Below, in pieces: positions 17,478 through 25,454 of a stretch of 64,000 bases of DNA. Each line of letters opens with the position of its first letter. The first letter of the stretch is position 1. This DNA comes from HGM04593 sp045631205 (GTDB taxonomy: Bacteria; Bacteroidota; Bacteroidia; Bacteroidales; Bacteroidaceae). Location of the stretch: the NCBI GenBank assembly GCA_045631205.1, contig JAZQUI010000028.1:124001-188000 (forward strand), read 5' to 3'. The notes beneath the pieces are model-generated. The model did no database searches. It was not told where the DNA came from and saw only the letters and a program-made list of their open reading frames with translations. The translations under genes were made by a program, and so were the position numbers.

Positions 17478-17485
17478 CAAAAGTA
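17478..17485 (-). promoter_or_regulatory. -7 promoter element for the SDR/ALDH pair
   Basis: Reads TACTTTTG on the minus strand, 29 bases before the SDR start; no clear -33. Confidence 0.5.
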
Positions 17486-17664
17486 GTGTATAATGAAAAA
17501 AGATTATTGACCTTTTTCTGCACATTTTAGTCCTTTTTGTGCAAAAAACGTTAAAATAGTCAATAGTGAATAGCATTTATTCTTTTTGAACATATGAAAT
17601 GCGGGCAAAAAGTAGTTTTATATATATTAGTAACACTTTTTTTAGCCAAATTGCTTAAGAAACT

Positions 17665-17696
17665 TTTGTATTTTGAGAATTTATATAGTAGATTTG
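17665..17696 (+). promoter_or_regulatory. Promoter for paaK
   Basis: TTTG at 17665-17668, a 20-base spacer, then TAGATTTG at 17689-17696, both full matches. The paaK start lies 50 bases downstream. Confidence 0.7.
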
Positions 17697-17746
17697 CGTT
17701 CAACTAAAAAAAAATGTAAAACTAAACACCAGAATGGGGTAAAACT

Positions 17747-19054
17747 ATGACAAAATATTGGAACAAAGAGGTTGAATGTATGGGGCGCGAAGAGATGCGC
17801 CGCCTTCAGAGTGATAGGCTCGTCAAGATGGTCAAGCACGTCTATGCGAACTCCACATTTTATCGCAAACGTATGGATGAACACGGTGTTACACCCGACG
17901 ATATCCGCAGTATAGACGATATATCAAAGTTGCCGTTTATGACAAAGCAGGATTTGCGCGACAACTATCCTTTTAATCTCTTTTGCGTTCCTATGGAAAA
18001 AATCGTGCGTTTGCACGCATCATCGGGAACAACTGGTAAGCCCATTGTAGCGGGTTACACCCGTGAGGATTTGCAAATGTGGAGCGATGTTACAGCACGT
18101 TCGCTCATAGCTGCCGGTGTTACCAATGAGGATATTATGCAGGTATCATACGGTTACGGTTTGTTCACCGGTGGTCTTGGAGCTCACGACGGTGGTACAC
18201 TCATCGGTGCTTCTATCGTTCCCACAAGTAGCGGTAACACAGAGAAGCAGATTACACTGATGCACGACTTTGGCAGTACAGTACTTGCTTGTACCCCCTC
18301 TTATGCATTGTATCTTGCCGAGACCATTGCAAAAAGCGGTCTCGATATTAACGACTTCAAATTGCGCGTTGGTATTTTCGGTGCAGAGCCCTGGACCAAC
18401 AGCATGCGTAAGGATATAGAGGAGAAACTTCACATAAAAGCATACGATATTTACGGCCTCACCGAGATGTGCGGCCCCGGTGTTGGTTGCGAGTGTGAAT
18501 GCCAGAACGGTACTCACTTGTGGGAGGATCACTTCTATCCCGAAATCATCGACCCTGTAACATTGCAGCCTCTGCCTCCCGGCGAGAAGGGTGAGCTTGT
18601 CTTTACCAACCTTACCAAGTGGGGTATGCCTATGATGCGTTACCGCACACGCGACCTCACCTCTCTCATTTATGAGAAATGTGAGTGCGGCCGTACCGCA
18701 GTGCGTATGAACAAGATTCTCGGTCGTAGCGACGATATGCTTATTATTCGCGGTGTCAACGTTTTCCCCTCAACCGTTGAGTCTATAATACTCGAGTTCC
18801 CCGAGTGCGAGCCTTATTATCTCATCGAGGTCGATCGCGTGAACAATGTCGATACTTTCGACATTCTTGTAGAGGTACATCCCGAATACTACACCGACAA
18901 AGTCAACGAACTAGTCGATCTTAAAAAGCGCATAACAGCACGTTGCCAGAGTGTAATGGGTATTAAACCTAATATTAAAATTGTGGAGCCCAATACAATC
19001 GAGCGCAGTATGGGTAAAGCCAAACGTGCAATCGATCGCCGTAAATATGAATAA
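17747..19054 (+). CDS. paaK: Phenylacetate-CoA ligase
   Basis: A 435-residue AMP-forming aryl-acetate-CoA ligase. The N-terminal PaaK signature runs from MTKYWNKEVECM; the P-loop ASSGTTGKPI lies near residue 92, YGLTEMCGPG near 236, RYRTRDLT and the hinge KILGRSDDMLIIRGVNVFP after that, and the C-terminal SMGKAKRA holds the catalytic lysine region. CECGR and CECECQNGTHLWE contain the cysteines of the family's zinc site. It is followed 21 bases later by an ACT-domain gene, the standard partner. In gut Bacteroidales this pair usually accompanies iorAB and interconverts aryl-acetyl-CoA and free aryl acids. Confidence 0.94.
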   Translation: MTKYWNKEVECMGREEMRRLQSDRLVKMVKHVYANSTFYRKRMDEHGVTPDDIRSIDDISKLPFMTKQDLRDNYPFNLFCVPMEKIVRLHASSGTTGKPIVAGYTREDLQMWSDVTARSLIAAGVTNEDIMQVSYGYGLFTGGLGAHDGGTLIGASIVPTSSGNTEKQITLMHDFGSTVLACTPSYALYLAETIAKSGLDINDFKLRVGIFGAEPWTNSMRKDIEEKLHIKAYDIYGLTEMCGPGVGCECECQNGTHLWEDHFYPEIIDPVTLQPLPPGEKGELVFTNLTKWGMPMMRYRTRDLTSLIYEKCECGRTAVRMNKILGRSDDMLIIRGVNVFPSTVESIILEFPECEPYYLIEVDRVNNVDTFDILVEVHPEYYTDKVNELVDLKKRITARCQSVMGIKPNIKIVEPNTIERSMGKAKRAIDRRKYE

Positions 19055-19075
19055 TAACGCAAAAAGATTACAACT

Positions 19076-19501
19076 ATGTTTATAGAACAATTATCGATAT
19101 TCTTGGAGAATCGTCTTGGCCGCTTTACACAGATAGCGAAACTCTTTGGCGAGAACAACATAAATATGAAAGCCTTCACAGTGTCAGAGAATGCTGAGTT
19201 TGGCGTGTTGCACATCATTGTGTCCGACCCTAAAAAGGCGTTGGAGGTATTGCGTGCCAATAGTTTTGCCGCATCAATCAATAAGGTGATCTGCTTGCAG
19301 ACTCCCGATGTTCCCGGTGAACTTGGTAAAGCATTGGAGATAATAAGCGATGCAGGTGTGTCGGTTGAATATATGTACGCCTACGCGCAGGATACTGTGG
19401 CCAATGTGTTTATTCGTCCCGATAATCTTGAAGTTTGCGCAGCTGCACTCAAAGCAGCCGGTTACCCCGATGTAACCCTCGAAGCTCTCAACAGCAAGTA
19501 A
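19076..19501 (+). CDS. Tandem ACT-domain protein
   Basis: A 141-residue protein with two ACT domains. The first starts at about residue 3 (IEQLSIFLENRLGRFTQIAK) and the second at about residue 70 (TPDVPGELGKALEIISDAGV). ACT domains bind amino acids, and stand-alone versions next to paaK are thought to sense aromatic or branched-chain amino acids. There is no catalytic domain. It shares the paaK promoter and is followed by a hairpin at 19524-19553. Confidence 0.88.
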   Translation: MFIEQLSIFLENRLGRFTQIAKLFGENNINMKAFTVSENAEFGVLHIIVSDPKKALEVLRANSFAASINKVICLQTPDVPGELGKALEIISDAGVSVEYMYAYAQDTVANVFIRPDNLEVCAAALKAAGYPDVTLEALNSK

Positions 19502-19523
19502 GGAACATAAGTGAAATACATAA

Positions 19524-19553
19524 GCATAAGCGTGCCATGTGGTACGCTTATGC
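19524..19553. terminator. Terminator between the ACT gene and the convergent mscS gene
   Basis: GCATAAGCGTGCC pairs with 19541-19553 around a four-base loop (13 base pairs, one G-U). The T-run is weak on either side. Confidence 0.7.
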
Positions 19554-19567
19554 TCGTTTACTAGGTG

Positions 19568-20878
19568 TTATAAAGTGGTGCGATAGGGCATGCCCTCGAT
19601 GTGTTCAATGGGGAAATTTCCTTCAAGCAGTCCGCTGATAATAGTATCGCGCGCACCCGAACTCTGAAACGGATAGAGCCCGAAACGTGGCATCATAGTA
19701 GCAAAATGTTCCATAATTTCCGATTGTATGCCCTCGTACTCACTCCAGTCGGTGGTGGTAGTGAAACAATAGAATTGTACAGGCAACCCCGCTTCTGTGG
19801 GAGCAAGTGTGCGCACCATAATAAGCATATCCTTGCGAATGAGAGGGTGGCGGCGAAGGTACATATCGGCATACGCACGAAAAAGTCCCAAGTTGGTCTC
19901 AACAGTGCCGCTTGTGAGCTCTTCGGGTGTTAACTTACCTTCTATGTTATGCGCCGTTTTTTGTGCAATCAAATCATCAAATTCAGCATCTATTCCCTTT
20001 ACCTTTTTAAATAATCTCTCGTTGCAGGGTCTAATGTTGTCAAGCTTCACGCTATATCCCCGCGCTATGCGTCGCCCTCCACTTTCAATCATTCCTCGCC
20101 AGTTGGTGAAACTGTTATTTATGAGTGAGTAAGGCGGTATTGTCACTATGGTGTTGTCAAAGTTCTGCACCTTTACAATGGTGAGCGAAATATCGGTTAC
20201 CGTGCCGTTAATTCCGGTACCGGCAACCTCAATCCAGTCGCCCAGCCTCACCATGTCGTTTTCAAGGAGCAGAAAACCTCCAACAAAGCCCATTATGCTG
20301 TCTTTGGTTATCAGCATAAGCACTGCCGCAAAAGCACCCAATCCGCCAATGAGGTAGAGTGGTGATTTGTTGGTGAGTATGGAAATTACAACTATCGTTG
20401 CAATTATGTATATAATCACCTTCGTTATTTGTATGAAACCCTTTATCGGGCGGTCGTGATATTTGCTGTTGCTGTAAGCCGACTCACCAAGCGAGTTCAG
20501 TATGGCATTTATTGAGAGTACAAGCGCTACCGTGAAATAAATCCACACAATATTTTCAATGTACCGCATGGCAAGAGGAGTTGTTTCAAGCAGTACAGGA
20601 AGCACGGCATTGATGAATATCGGCGGTATCAGATAGCTGCTCTTACGCAGAACCTTGTATTTGAAAAGCAGCGATATGAATTTATATTCTTTGTGCCGCG
20701 TTAGTCGTTTAAGTACAAAGTAGGTAAGGCGGTATATAACTTCGGCAACTACAAATGCCGTGGCAATAATAACAAGAAATGATATTATGGGGTCCCACCC
20801 TTCGAGTCTATGCTCCGAAATTCCAAGCATCTGTAAAAGTTTTCTAACCCAAACAACAGGTACACGCGTTATATCCAT
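19568..20878 (-). CDS. Mechanosensitive ion channel, MscS family
   Basis: A 436-residue inner-membrane protein. The N-terminal part has about five hydrophobic segments (for example IISFLVIIATAFVVAEVIY and IYIIATIVVISIL). The pore-lining TM3 is LYLIGGLGAFAAVLMLITKD, and MGFVGGFLLLENDMVRLGDWI is the beta-domain entry common to all MscS proteins. The C-terminal cytoplasmic domain is longer than in E. coli MscS and similar in size to YbdG-like channels. It opens on osmotic downshock to release solutes. It is a single gene. Confidence 0.9.
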   Translation of the reverse strand: MDITRVPVVWVRKLLQMLGISEHRLEGWDPIISFLVIIATAFVVAEVIYRLTYFVLKRLTRHKEYKFISLLFKYKVLRKSSYLIPPIFINAVLPVLLETTPLAMRYIENIVWIYFTVALVLSINAILNSLGESAYSNSKYHDRPIKGFIQITKVIIYIIATIVVISILTNKSPLYLIGGLGAFAAVLMLITKDSIMGFVGGFLLLENDMVRLGDWIEVAGTGINGTVTDISLTIVKVQNFDNTIVTIPPYSLINNSFTNWRGMIESGGRRIARGYSVKLDNIRPCNERLFKKVKGIDAEFDDLIAQKTAHNIEGKLTPEELTSGTVETNLGLFRAYADMYLRRHPLIRKDMLIMVRTLAPTEAGLPVQFYCFTTTTDWSEYEGIQSEIMEHFATMMPRFGLYPFQSSGARDTIISGLLEGNFPIEHIEGMPYRTTL

Positions 20879-21120
20879 ATTAGAATAATGTTTATATTCT
20901 AAACAACTGCCTGCTGTTTTTTCTTTCAGCCACGCAATAAAAACATTTTAAGGAATATTAACGTATGCTCCTTGAACAATAAACAAACCACAGGGGTTAT
21001 ATTATTGCAAGTCGGCCGAAGCAAAGTTTGCGGATAAACCAAAATCGGCCTCCGCACCTTTACGAAAGCCGATCTATTGCATAGTAGTTTTGTCGTGTTT
21101 TATTTTGTGTTTGTGTTATT

Positions 21121-21150
21121 GTTGCCCCCTGATGTGAATCACGGGGCAAC
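21121..21150. terminator. Weak hairpin downstream of ispE
   Basis: GTTGCCCC (21121-21128) pairs with GGGGCAAC (21143-21150), with a further four pairs inside. It lies 21 bases after the ispE stop on the minus strand but lacks a T-run, so termination is a guess. Confidence 0.35.
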
Positions 21151-21170
21151 AGCATTTTCTGTATAATGTC

Positions 21171-22004
21171 TTACACGCACTTATTGCACCAACAGAACAT
21201 TCCGGGGAAGATGCTCTTTATATCTTCAACCTTTTGCTCCTCCTTGAAAATACCAAAGAACGAAGAGCCCGAACCCGACATCGACGCATATACAGCTCCC
21301 ATTTCATAGAGCTTCTCCTTTATAGCTTCACACGACGGGTATTTCGCAAACACACTCTTTTCAAAATCGTTTTTCATTGCTCCTTTCCACTCTTCGGCAG
21401 TGCGGGCTGCTATTTCTGTGAGTGGTGTTTCGGGCGCAGCAGGCACCACAAGCGAGTAAGCCTCTTTGGTGGATATATGTATATCGGGCTTCACAAGTAC
21501 AAGGTGGTAGCCGGCAAGGCTGCATTCAGTGGGGGTGAGTATGTTTCCTATACCTGTTGCGTATGCAGGTCTGTTTTTTATAAAGAAAGCGCAGTCTGCA
21601 CCAAGGCGTGCTGCGTAAACCTCCAGTTCCTCGTCGGTGAGTGCAAGAGTAGCCATTTCGTTGAGCATTTTCAGTGCAAATGCGGCATCGGCCGAGCCGC
21701 CTCCCAAGCCCGCTCCAGTGGGTATGTGCTTGTAGAGCGATATATCCACTTTTGGCAATTTGTGGTCGGCTGCAAGAATCTTGTATGCCTTTACCACCAG
21801 GTTGTCATCGTCACTGCCATCGAAGCGCGCGTTGAACATCTTGAATCTATATTCGGGTGCATCTTCCTCTGTGGCAGGTGTTATTTCAAGGATATCCTGC
21901 AACGGAATGGGGTAGAAGATAGTCTCTAGGTTGTGATATCCGTCGGGACGACGTTCCACAACATCGAGCCCCAGGTTTATTTTTGCATTGGGAAAAGTTA
22001 TCAT
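21171..22004 (-). CDS. ispE: 4-diphosphocytidyl-2-C-methyl-D-erythritol kinase
   Basis: A 277-residue GHMP kinase of the MEP isoprenoid pathway; it phosphorylates CDP-methylerythritol. FPNAKINLGLDVVERRPDGYH is the typical N-terminus, the ATP-binding PTGAGLGGGSADAAF is near residue 95, and the C-terminal SMSGSGSSFFGIF motif is present. The start is ATG 22004, since the longer reading from 22037 would include the TATTTTCG promoter element at 22024-22031. It is flanked by unrelated genes and is transcribed alone. Confidence 0.94.
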   Translation of the reverse strand: MITFPNAKINLGLDVVERRPDGYHNLETIFYPIPLQDILEITPATEEDAPEYRFKMFNARFDGSDDDNLVVKAYKILAADHKLPKVDISLYKHIPTGAGLGGGSADAAFALKMLNEMATLALTDEELEVYAARLGADCAFFIKNRPAYATGIGNILTPTECSLAGYHLVLVKPDIHISTKEAYSLVVPAAPETPLTEIAARTAEEWKGAMKNDFEKSVFAKYPSCEAIKEKLYEMGAVYASMSGSGSSFFGIFKEEQKVEDIKSIFPGMFCWCNKCV

Positions 22005-22023
22005 ATTGTTGTATTCTTTTCTG

Positions 22024-22031
22024 CGAAAATA
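22024..22031 (-). promoter_or_regulatory. -7 promoter element for ispE
   Basis: Reads TATTTTCG on the minus strand, 19 bases before the start, with a TTG -33 at 22052-22054 (20-base spacer). Confidence 0.5.
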
Positions 22032-22170
22032 CAACAATTATTTCTATTCTTCAATACATATAGCTTTGCTATAGGCTTGTTTTTTACCAATCTTTTAAAA
22101 AAACGGTAAAATGCAAGATGTCTCTTTCGAAATAAAAGATTGAATCTTTTTAATTGCAGGTCGTTTAAAA

Positions 22171-22178
22171 TACTTTTG
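22171..22178 (+). promoter_or_regulatory. -7 promoter element for the exported-protein cluster
   Basis: TACTTTTG, full match to TAnnTTTG, 95 bases before the first gene. The -33 position holds TTTT. Confidence 0.45.
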
Positions 22179-22273
22179 TGAAAAAGACGAGTGACTTTTG
22201 TGACATTGCAATATCCTTTACCGTCTTACTATAAAGTGCGATATATAATATGTGGAAATTAGAACTGTAAAAT

Positions 22274-23002
22274 ATGAAAAAAACACTTACAGCCATTTTA
22301 CTTACATTTGCCACCGTATGTGGCTTTGCACAGGAAATAAAGAGTGTTGATGCAAAGTACGAAGACTACCTCCTGTTGGTCTCGACGTTTGATGATTACA
22401 AGTCGCTGTTGCAACAGGCCGGTTACAATATGTTTGTCTATGATATTTCGTCGTTGAAAGATAAGGCAACGCATGTTGAATTCTGTGTAAAGGAATATGA
22501 GAATGCTAATTTGGTGGAAGTAGGTGATTCGCATTCACGTTCATCAGTATTTGAATTAATCCGTAGAATAAGCGAATTCAGTGAGGATGAGCAAAAAGTG
22601 ATAATGGCGTCGGCAATTGCCGATGACGAGGAGAATGATATCTTCCGTCTTGCAACACGATTGAGGATAGGCTTTACTCCTGTAGATAAGGACATGGGAC
22701 AGAGGGTACAATTCGAGGTTGCAGGAAAGGAGCTGATGGGAAGTGCTCGCAGGCTACTGATGTTGCGTGACTGCCGTGTAGATAAATCGCATCGCAAACT
22801 TGATTATATTATAAGGCCTTTCAAAGTTGATGGTTTTGAAAAAGGCAAGTTTGTTCCGCTTGTTCTCTATGCGGCTCCTTGGTGGGATGAGAATTATGAA
22901 ATCTACCGTTTCTGTGGCGAAAATGAACTATCGCCCGAAATGACAAGTGAACTGTTGAAAGATTCTCCGCACTATTTCGTAATTGGAGTAAAATTTGAAT
23001 AA
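22274..23002 (+). CDS. Exported protein of unknown function, paralogue A
   Basis: A 242-residue protein with a cleavable signal peptide ending CGFAQ at residue 20. I do not recognise the family with certainty (possibly DUF5041, from memory). The C-terminal third is the most distinctive part: IIRPFKVDGFEKGKFVPLV, APWWDE, YRFCGENELSP and LLKDSPHYFVIGVKFE. The next gene (paralogue B) has nearly the same C-terminus and the same overall plan. It opens a run of five genes whose signal peptides are almost identical in four cases. Periplasmic or outer-membrane location is inferred from the signal peptide. Confidence 0.8.
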   Translation: MKKTLTAILLTFATVCGFAQEIKSVDAKYEDYLLLVSTFDDYKSLLQQAGYNMFVYDISSLKDKATHVEFCVKEYENANLVEVGDSHSRSSVFELIRRISEFSEDEQKVIMASAIADDEENDIFRLATRLRIGFTPVDKDMGQRVQFEVAGKELMGSARRLLMLRDCRVDKSHRKLDYIIRPFKVDGFEKGKFVPLVLYAAPWWDENYEIYRFCGENELSPEMTSELLKDSPHYFVIGVKFE

Positions 23003-23115
23003 TCGATGCGAATAAATGTGTTTGTTTTAACAAATATTAACAGGGGGGGTAAATCTGTCAGCCGATATTATTATAATTGCAAAATTTTAAACAGATTCAA
23101 AGTAAATCGAATAAT

Positions 23116-23808
23116 ATGAAAAAACTAATTTTAACCCTCATCGTTGCATTTGCCACCCTGTGTGGCTTTGCACAGGAGATTGTGAAAAAGGATGCAACCT
23201 TTGAAGATTATCTCCCTTTGTTTAACGAAGCAGGATATAATGTGTTTAGCTACGATATATCCTCGCTAAAAGATGTTGCTTCCTTGGCAACTTTAACCGT
23301 GCTCGAGTATGTAAAAGGTGAAGAGGTCGAAAGCAAATATGCTAACGAGGCTCTTATATCTACCTTGCTCAAAATAAGTGAATTTGACGAGGATGCACAG
23401 CGCAGAATAAAAGAGAAAGGGAGTGCCTACGACGAAGAGAATGATATTTACCGCCTGGCGACCAAACTTAATATATCATTCACTCCTCTCTTTAATGACT
23501 CTATCCAACAGGTGAGTTTCGAACTGACGGGAACAGAAAGTATCGGTAGCTTTTCGTCGTGGATGATTTTGCGCGACAACCGTGTAGATAAATCTCACCA
23601 CAGACCCAACTATTATCTGCGTCCGTTTAAATTGGAGATATTTGAAAAAGGAAAGTTTATTCCGCTTTTGATATATGGCTCTTCTTGGTGGGACGCCGAT
23701 TGTGAGTGTTATCGTTTCTGTGGCGATAGTGAACTCTCGCCAGATATGACAAGTGAGTTGTTGAAAGATTCTCCGCATTATTTTATCATAGGAGTAAAAT
23801 TTGAATAA
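23116..23808 (+). CDS. Exported protein of unknown function, paralogue B
   Basis: A 230-residue relative of paralogue A. The signal peptide is MKKLILTLIVAFATLCGFAQ; the mature part lacks the loop around residues 30-40 of A but shares YDEENDIYRLATKL, VDKSHHRPNYYLRPFKLE, SSWWDAD, YRFCGDSELSPDMTSELL and the final IGVKFE. The start is ATG 23116; an upstream ATG at 23077 would add 13 residues ahead of the signal peptide and is unlikely. The following gene starts only five bases after the stop, so these two are coupled. Confidence 0.8.
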   Translation: MKKLILTLIVAFATLCGFAQEIVKKDATFEDYLPLFNEAGYNVFSYDISSLKDVASLATLTVLEYVKGEEVESKYANEALISTLLKISEFDEDAQRRIKEKGSAYDEENDIYRLATKLNISFTPLFNDSIQQVSFELTGTESIGSFSSWMILRDNRVDKSHHRPNYYLRPFKLEIFEKGKFIPLLIYGSSWWDADCECYRFCGDSELSPDMTSELLKDSPHYFIIGVKFE

Positions 23809-23813
23809 TCGGT

Positions 23814-25433
23814 ATGAAAAAACTATTTTTAACCCTCATTATAACATTCGCCACCGTTTGTGGCTTTGCACAGGTCATTGACCACGGACAGTTCAATGAT
23901 TATATGTTCCGTGGTGGTGATGTTGTTTTTAAAGGCCGTTTCGAGAACTATCCACAGGGCGAAATGCCACAGTATGTAGTGGCAAACGTTATGGATTACT
24001 TTTCTTTGCAAAACCAAAACCAACTCGTCAAGGTGAATGCAGACGGCACATTTTGCGGTACTGTCAAACTGCCACACTCGCAAATATGTTTTATTGATGC
24101 ATCGCCACATACTATAATTCCACTTCTATCCGTCGGTGATACATTAGAAGCGGTATTCACTCCTAATGACTATGTTTTGAATAGCAGGAATAATCATTTG
24201 GCGGATATCTTTACGGAGTCGCAGAACGAGATTTACAAGCGTTACGCAGATAGCCCCTATGGCGATTTGTCACAGCCATATATCTATTCCAAAGACGGAA
24301 ATCGCGATACAATACAATGGGCTATAGAGCGTAATATTGACATCATGGAACAGGCGATAAAGGATATACGCCGTGACAGAATTATGCTTCCCGATTCCTT
24401 GTCGCCACTCGCGTGCGAAATGGTAAAGAGTAACATCCTTTTTAAAGGCTTGTCCAATATAGTCGAACTCTTGGAAACGTGGCGTTTCTCGTCGGGCAAG
24501 CCGCTTGACCTACGCAAGTTAAAGAAGTTCTTTAAGAAATACGAAAAGGAACTGTTCGACAATCCTTCTATTCTGTACAACTCAAGTACATTCTGGGCAC
24601 TTTTCAACTCTTTGAGAAATACCATTTATGCACCATTGTACCATGGAGCTACGGCCTATGCCCCTGCCGGTACAGAACAGGATGTCGCTGATTATGCTTT
24701 GTGGCATATATTGCCACGTGAGTACCGTGATGGTTTCTTTGATAAGGCATTACCATTAAGTGGCGATACCCTGTATACACAGGAAGATAAAATTCGTCAA
24801 GGATTTGAAAAGATATACGAAATGTATGGTGTATCTTCATCCTCGTTCCTGTCACAAATGGCATTGACCTTATATGTATTCGGCCAGCACTTCGATGGGG
24901 TTGACGGTAACAAATACATTACCGAAAAAGCAAAGGCTGCAATGCCGTTTATAACACACCCCGTTGTGGCACATCATTTCCTTGAACTCTATCGCAAGCA
25001 CGCTGTTGCCAACGAAAATACTGTTGTTCCTATGTTGAATGCTTTTGCCAATGAGGTGGCCGACCGTGTGCTTTCGCCATACAAGGGCAATGTAATGTTC
25101 CTTGATTTTTGGTCATACGGCTGTGGTCCTTGCCGTGCAGGTATGCTTGAACAACGTGAACTTGTTGAACGGATGAAAGGAAAACCGGTGAAATTCATCT
25201 ATATTGCCTCTACCGAATATGACGATGTAGAGCACTCAACACAATGGTTGAAAGAGAAAGGTATAAATGGAGAATCCTTGTTTGTTGACGAACGCGATTG
25301 GACTGCCTTAAAAGGGTTGTTCAATTTTACAGGCACGCCGGCCCTTGTGCTCATTGGAAGGGATGGATTTGTACACGACGCATCGCATGATGTCAACGCC
25401 CTTGAAAAGGAGATTGAAGAGTTGTTGAAATGA
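23814..25433 (+). CDS. Exported thioredoxin-like protein (TlpA/ResA type)
   Basis: A 539-residue protein with a signal peptide ending CGFAQ, a long N-terminal region of Bacteroidetes type (beta-rich VVFKGRFENYPQG, then helical) and a C-terminal thioredoxin fold. The redox motif is Cys437-Gly-Pro-Cys440 in FWSYGCGPCRAGM, and the cis-proline is in FTGTPALVLI. Such proteins reduce or exchange disulfides in the periplasm. It starts five bases after paralogue B, and the next TlpA-like gene follows after 21 bases. The partner substrate is unknown. Confidence 0.87.
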   Translation: MKKLFLTLIITFATVCGFAQVIDHGQFNDYMFRGGDVVFKGRFENYPQGEMPQYVVANVMDYFSLQNQNQLVKVNADGTFCGTVKLPHSQICFIDASPHTIIPLLSVGDTLEAVFTPNDYVLNSRNNHLADIFTESQNEIYKRYADSPYGDLSQPYIYSKDGNRDTIQWAIERNIDIMEQAIKDIRRDRIMLPDSLSPLACEMVKSNILFKGLSNIVELLETWRFSSGKPLDLRKLKKFFKKYEKELFDNPSILYNSSTFWALFNSLRNTIYAPLYHGATAYAPAGTEQDVADYALWHILPREYRDGFFDKALPLSGDTLYTQEDKIRQGFEKIYEMYGVSSSSFLSQMALTLYVFGQHFDGVDGNKYITEKAKAAMPFITHPVVAHHFLELYRKHAVANENTVVPMLNAFANEVADRVLSPYKGNVMFLDFWSYGCGPCRAGMLEQRELVERMKGKPVKFIYIASTEYDDVEHSTQWLKEKGINGESLFVDERDWTALKGLFNFTGTPALVLIGRDGFVHDASHDVNALEKEIEELLK

Positions 25434-25454
25434 TAAAATGTTTGAATAATCGAT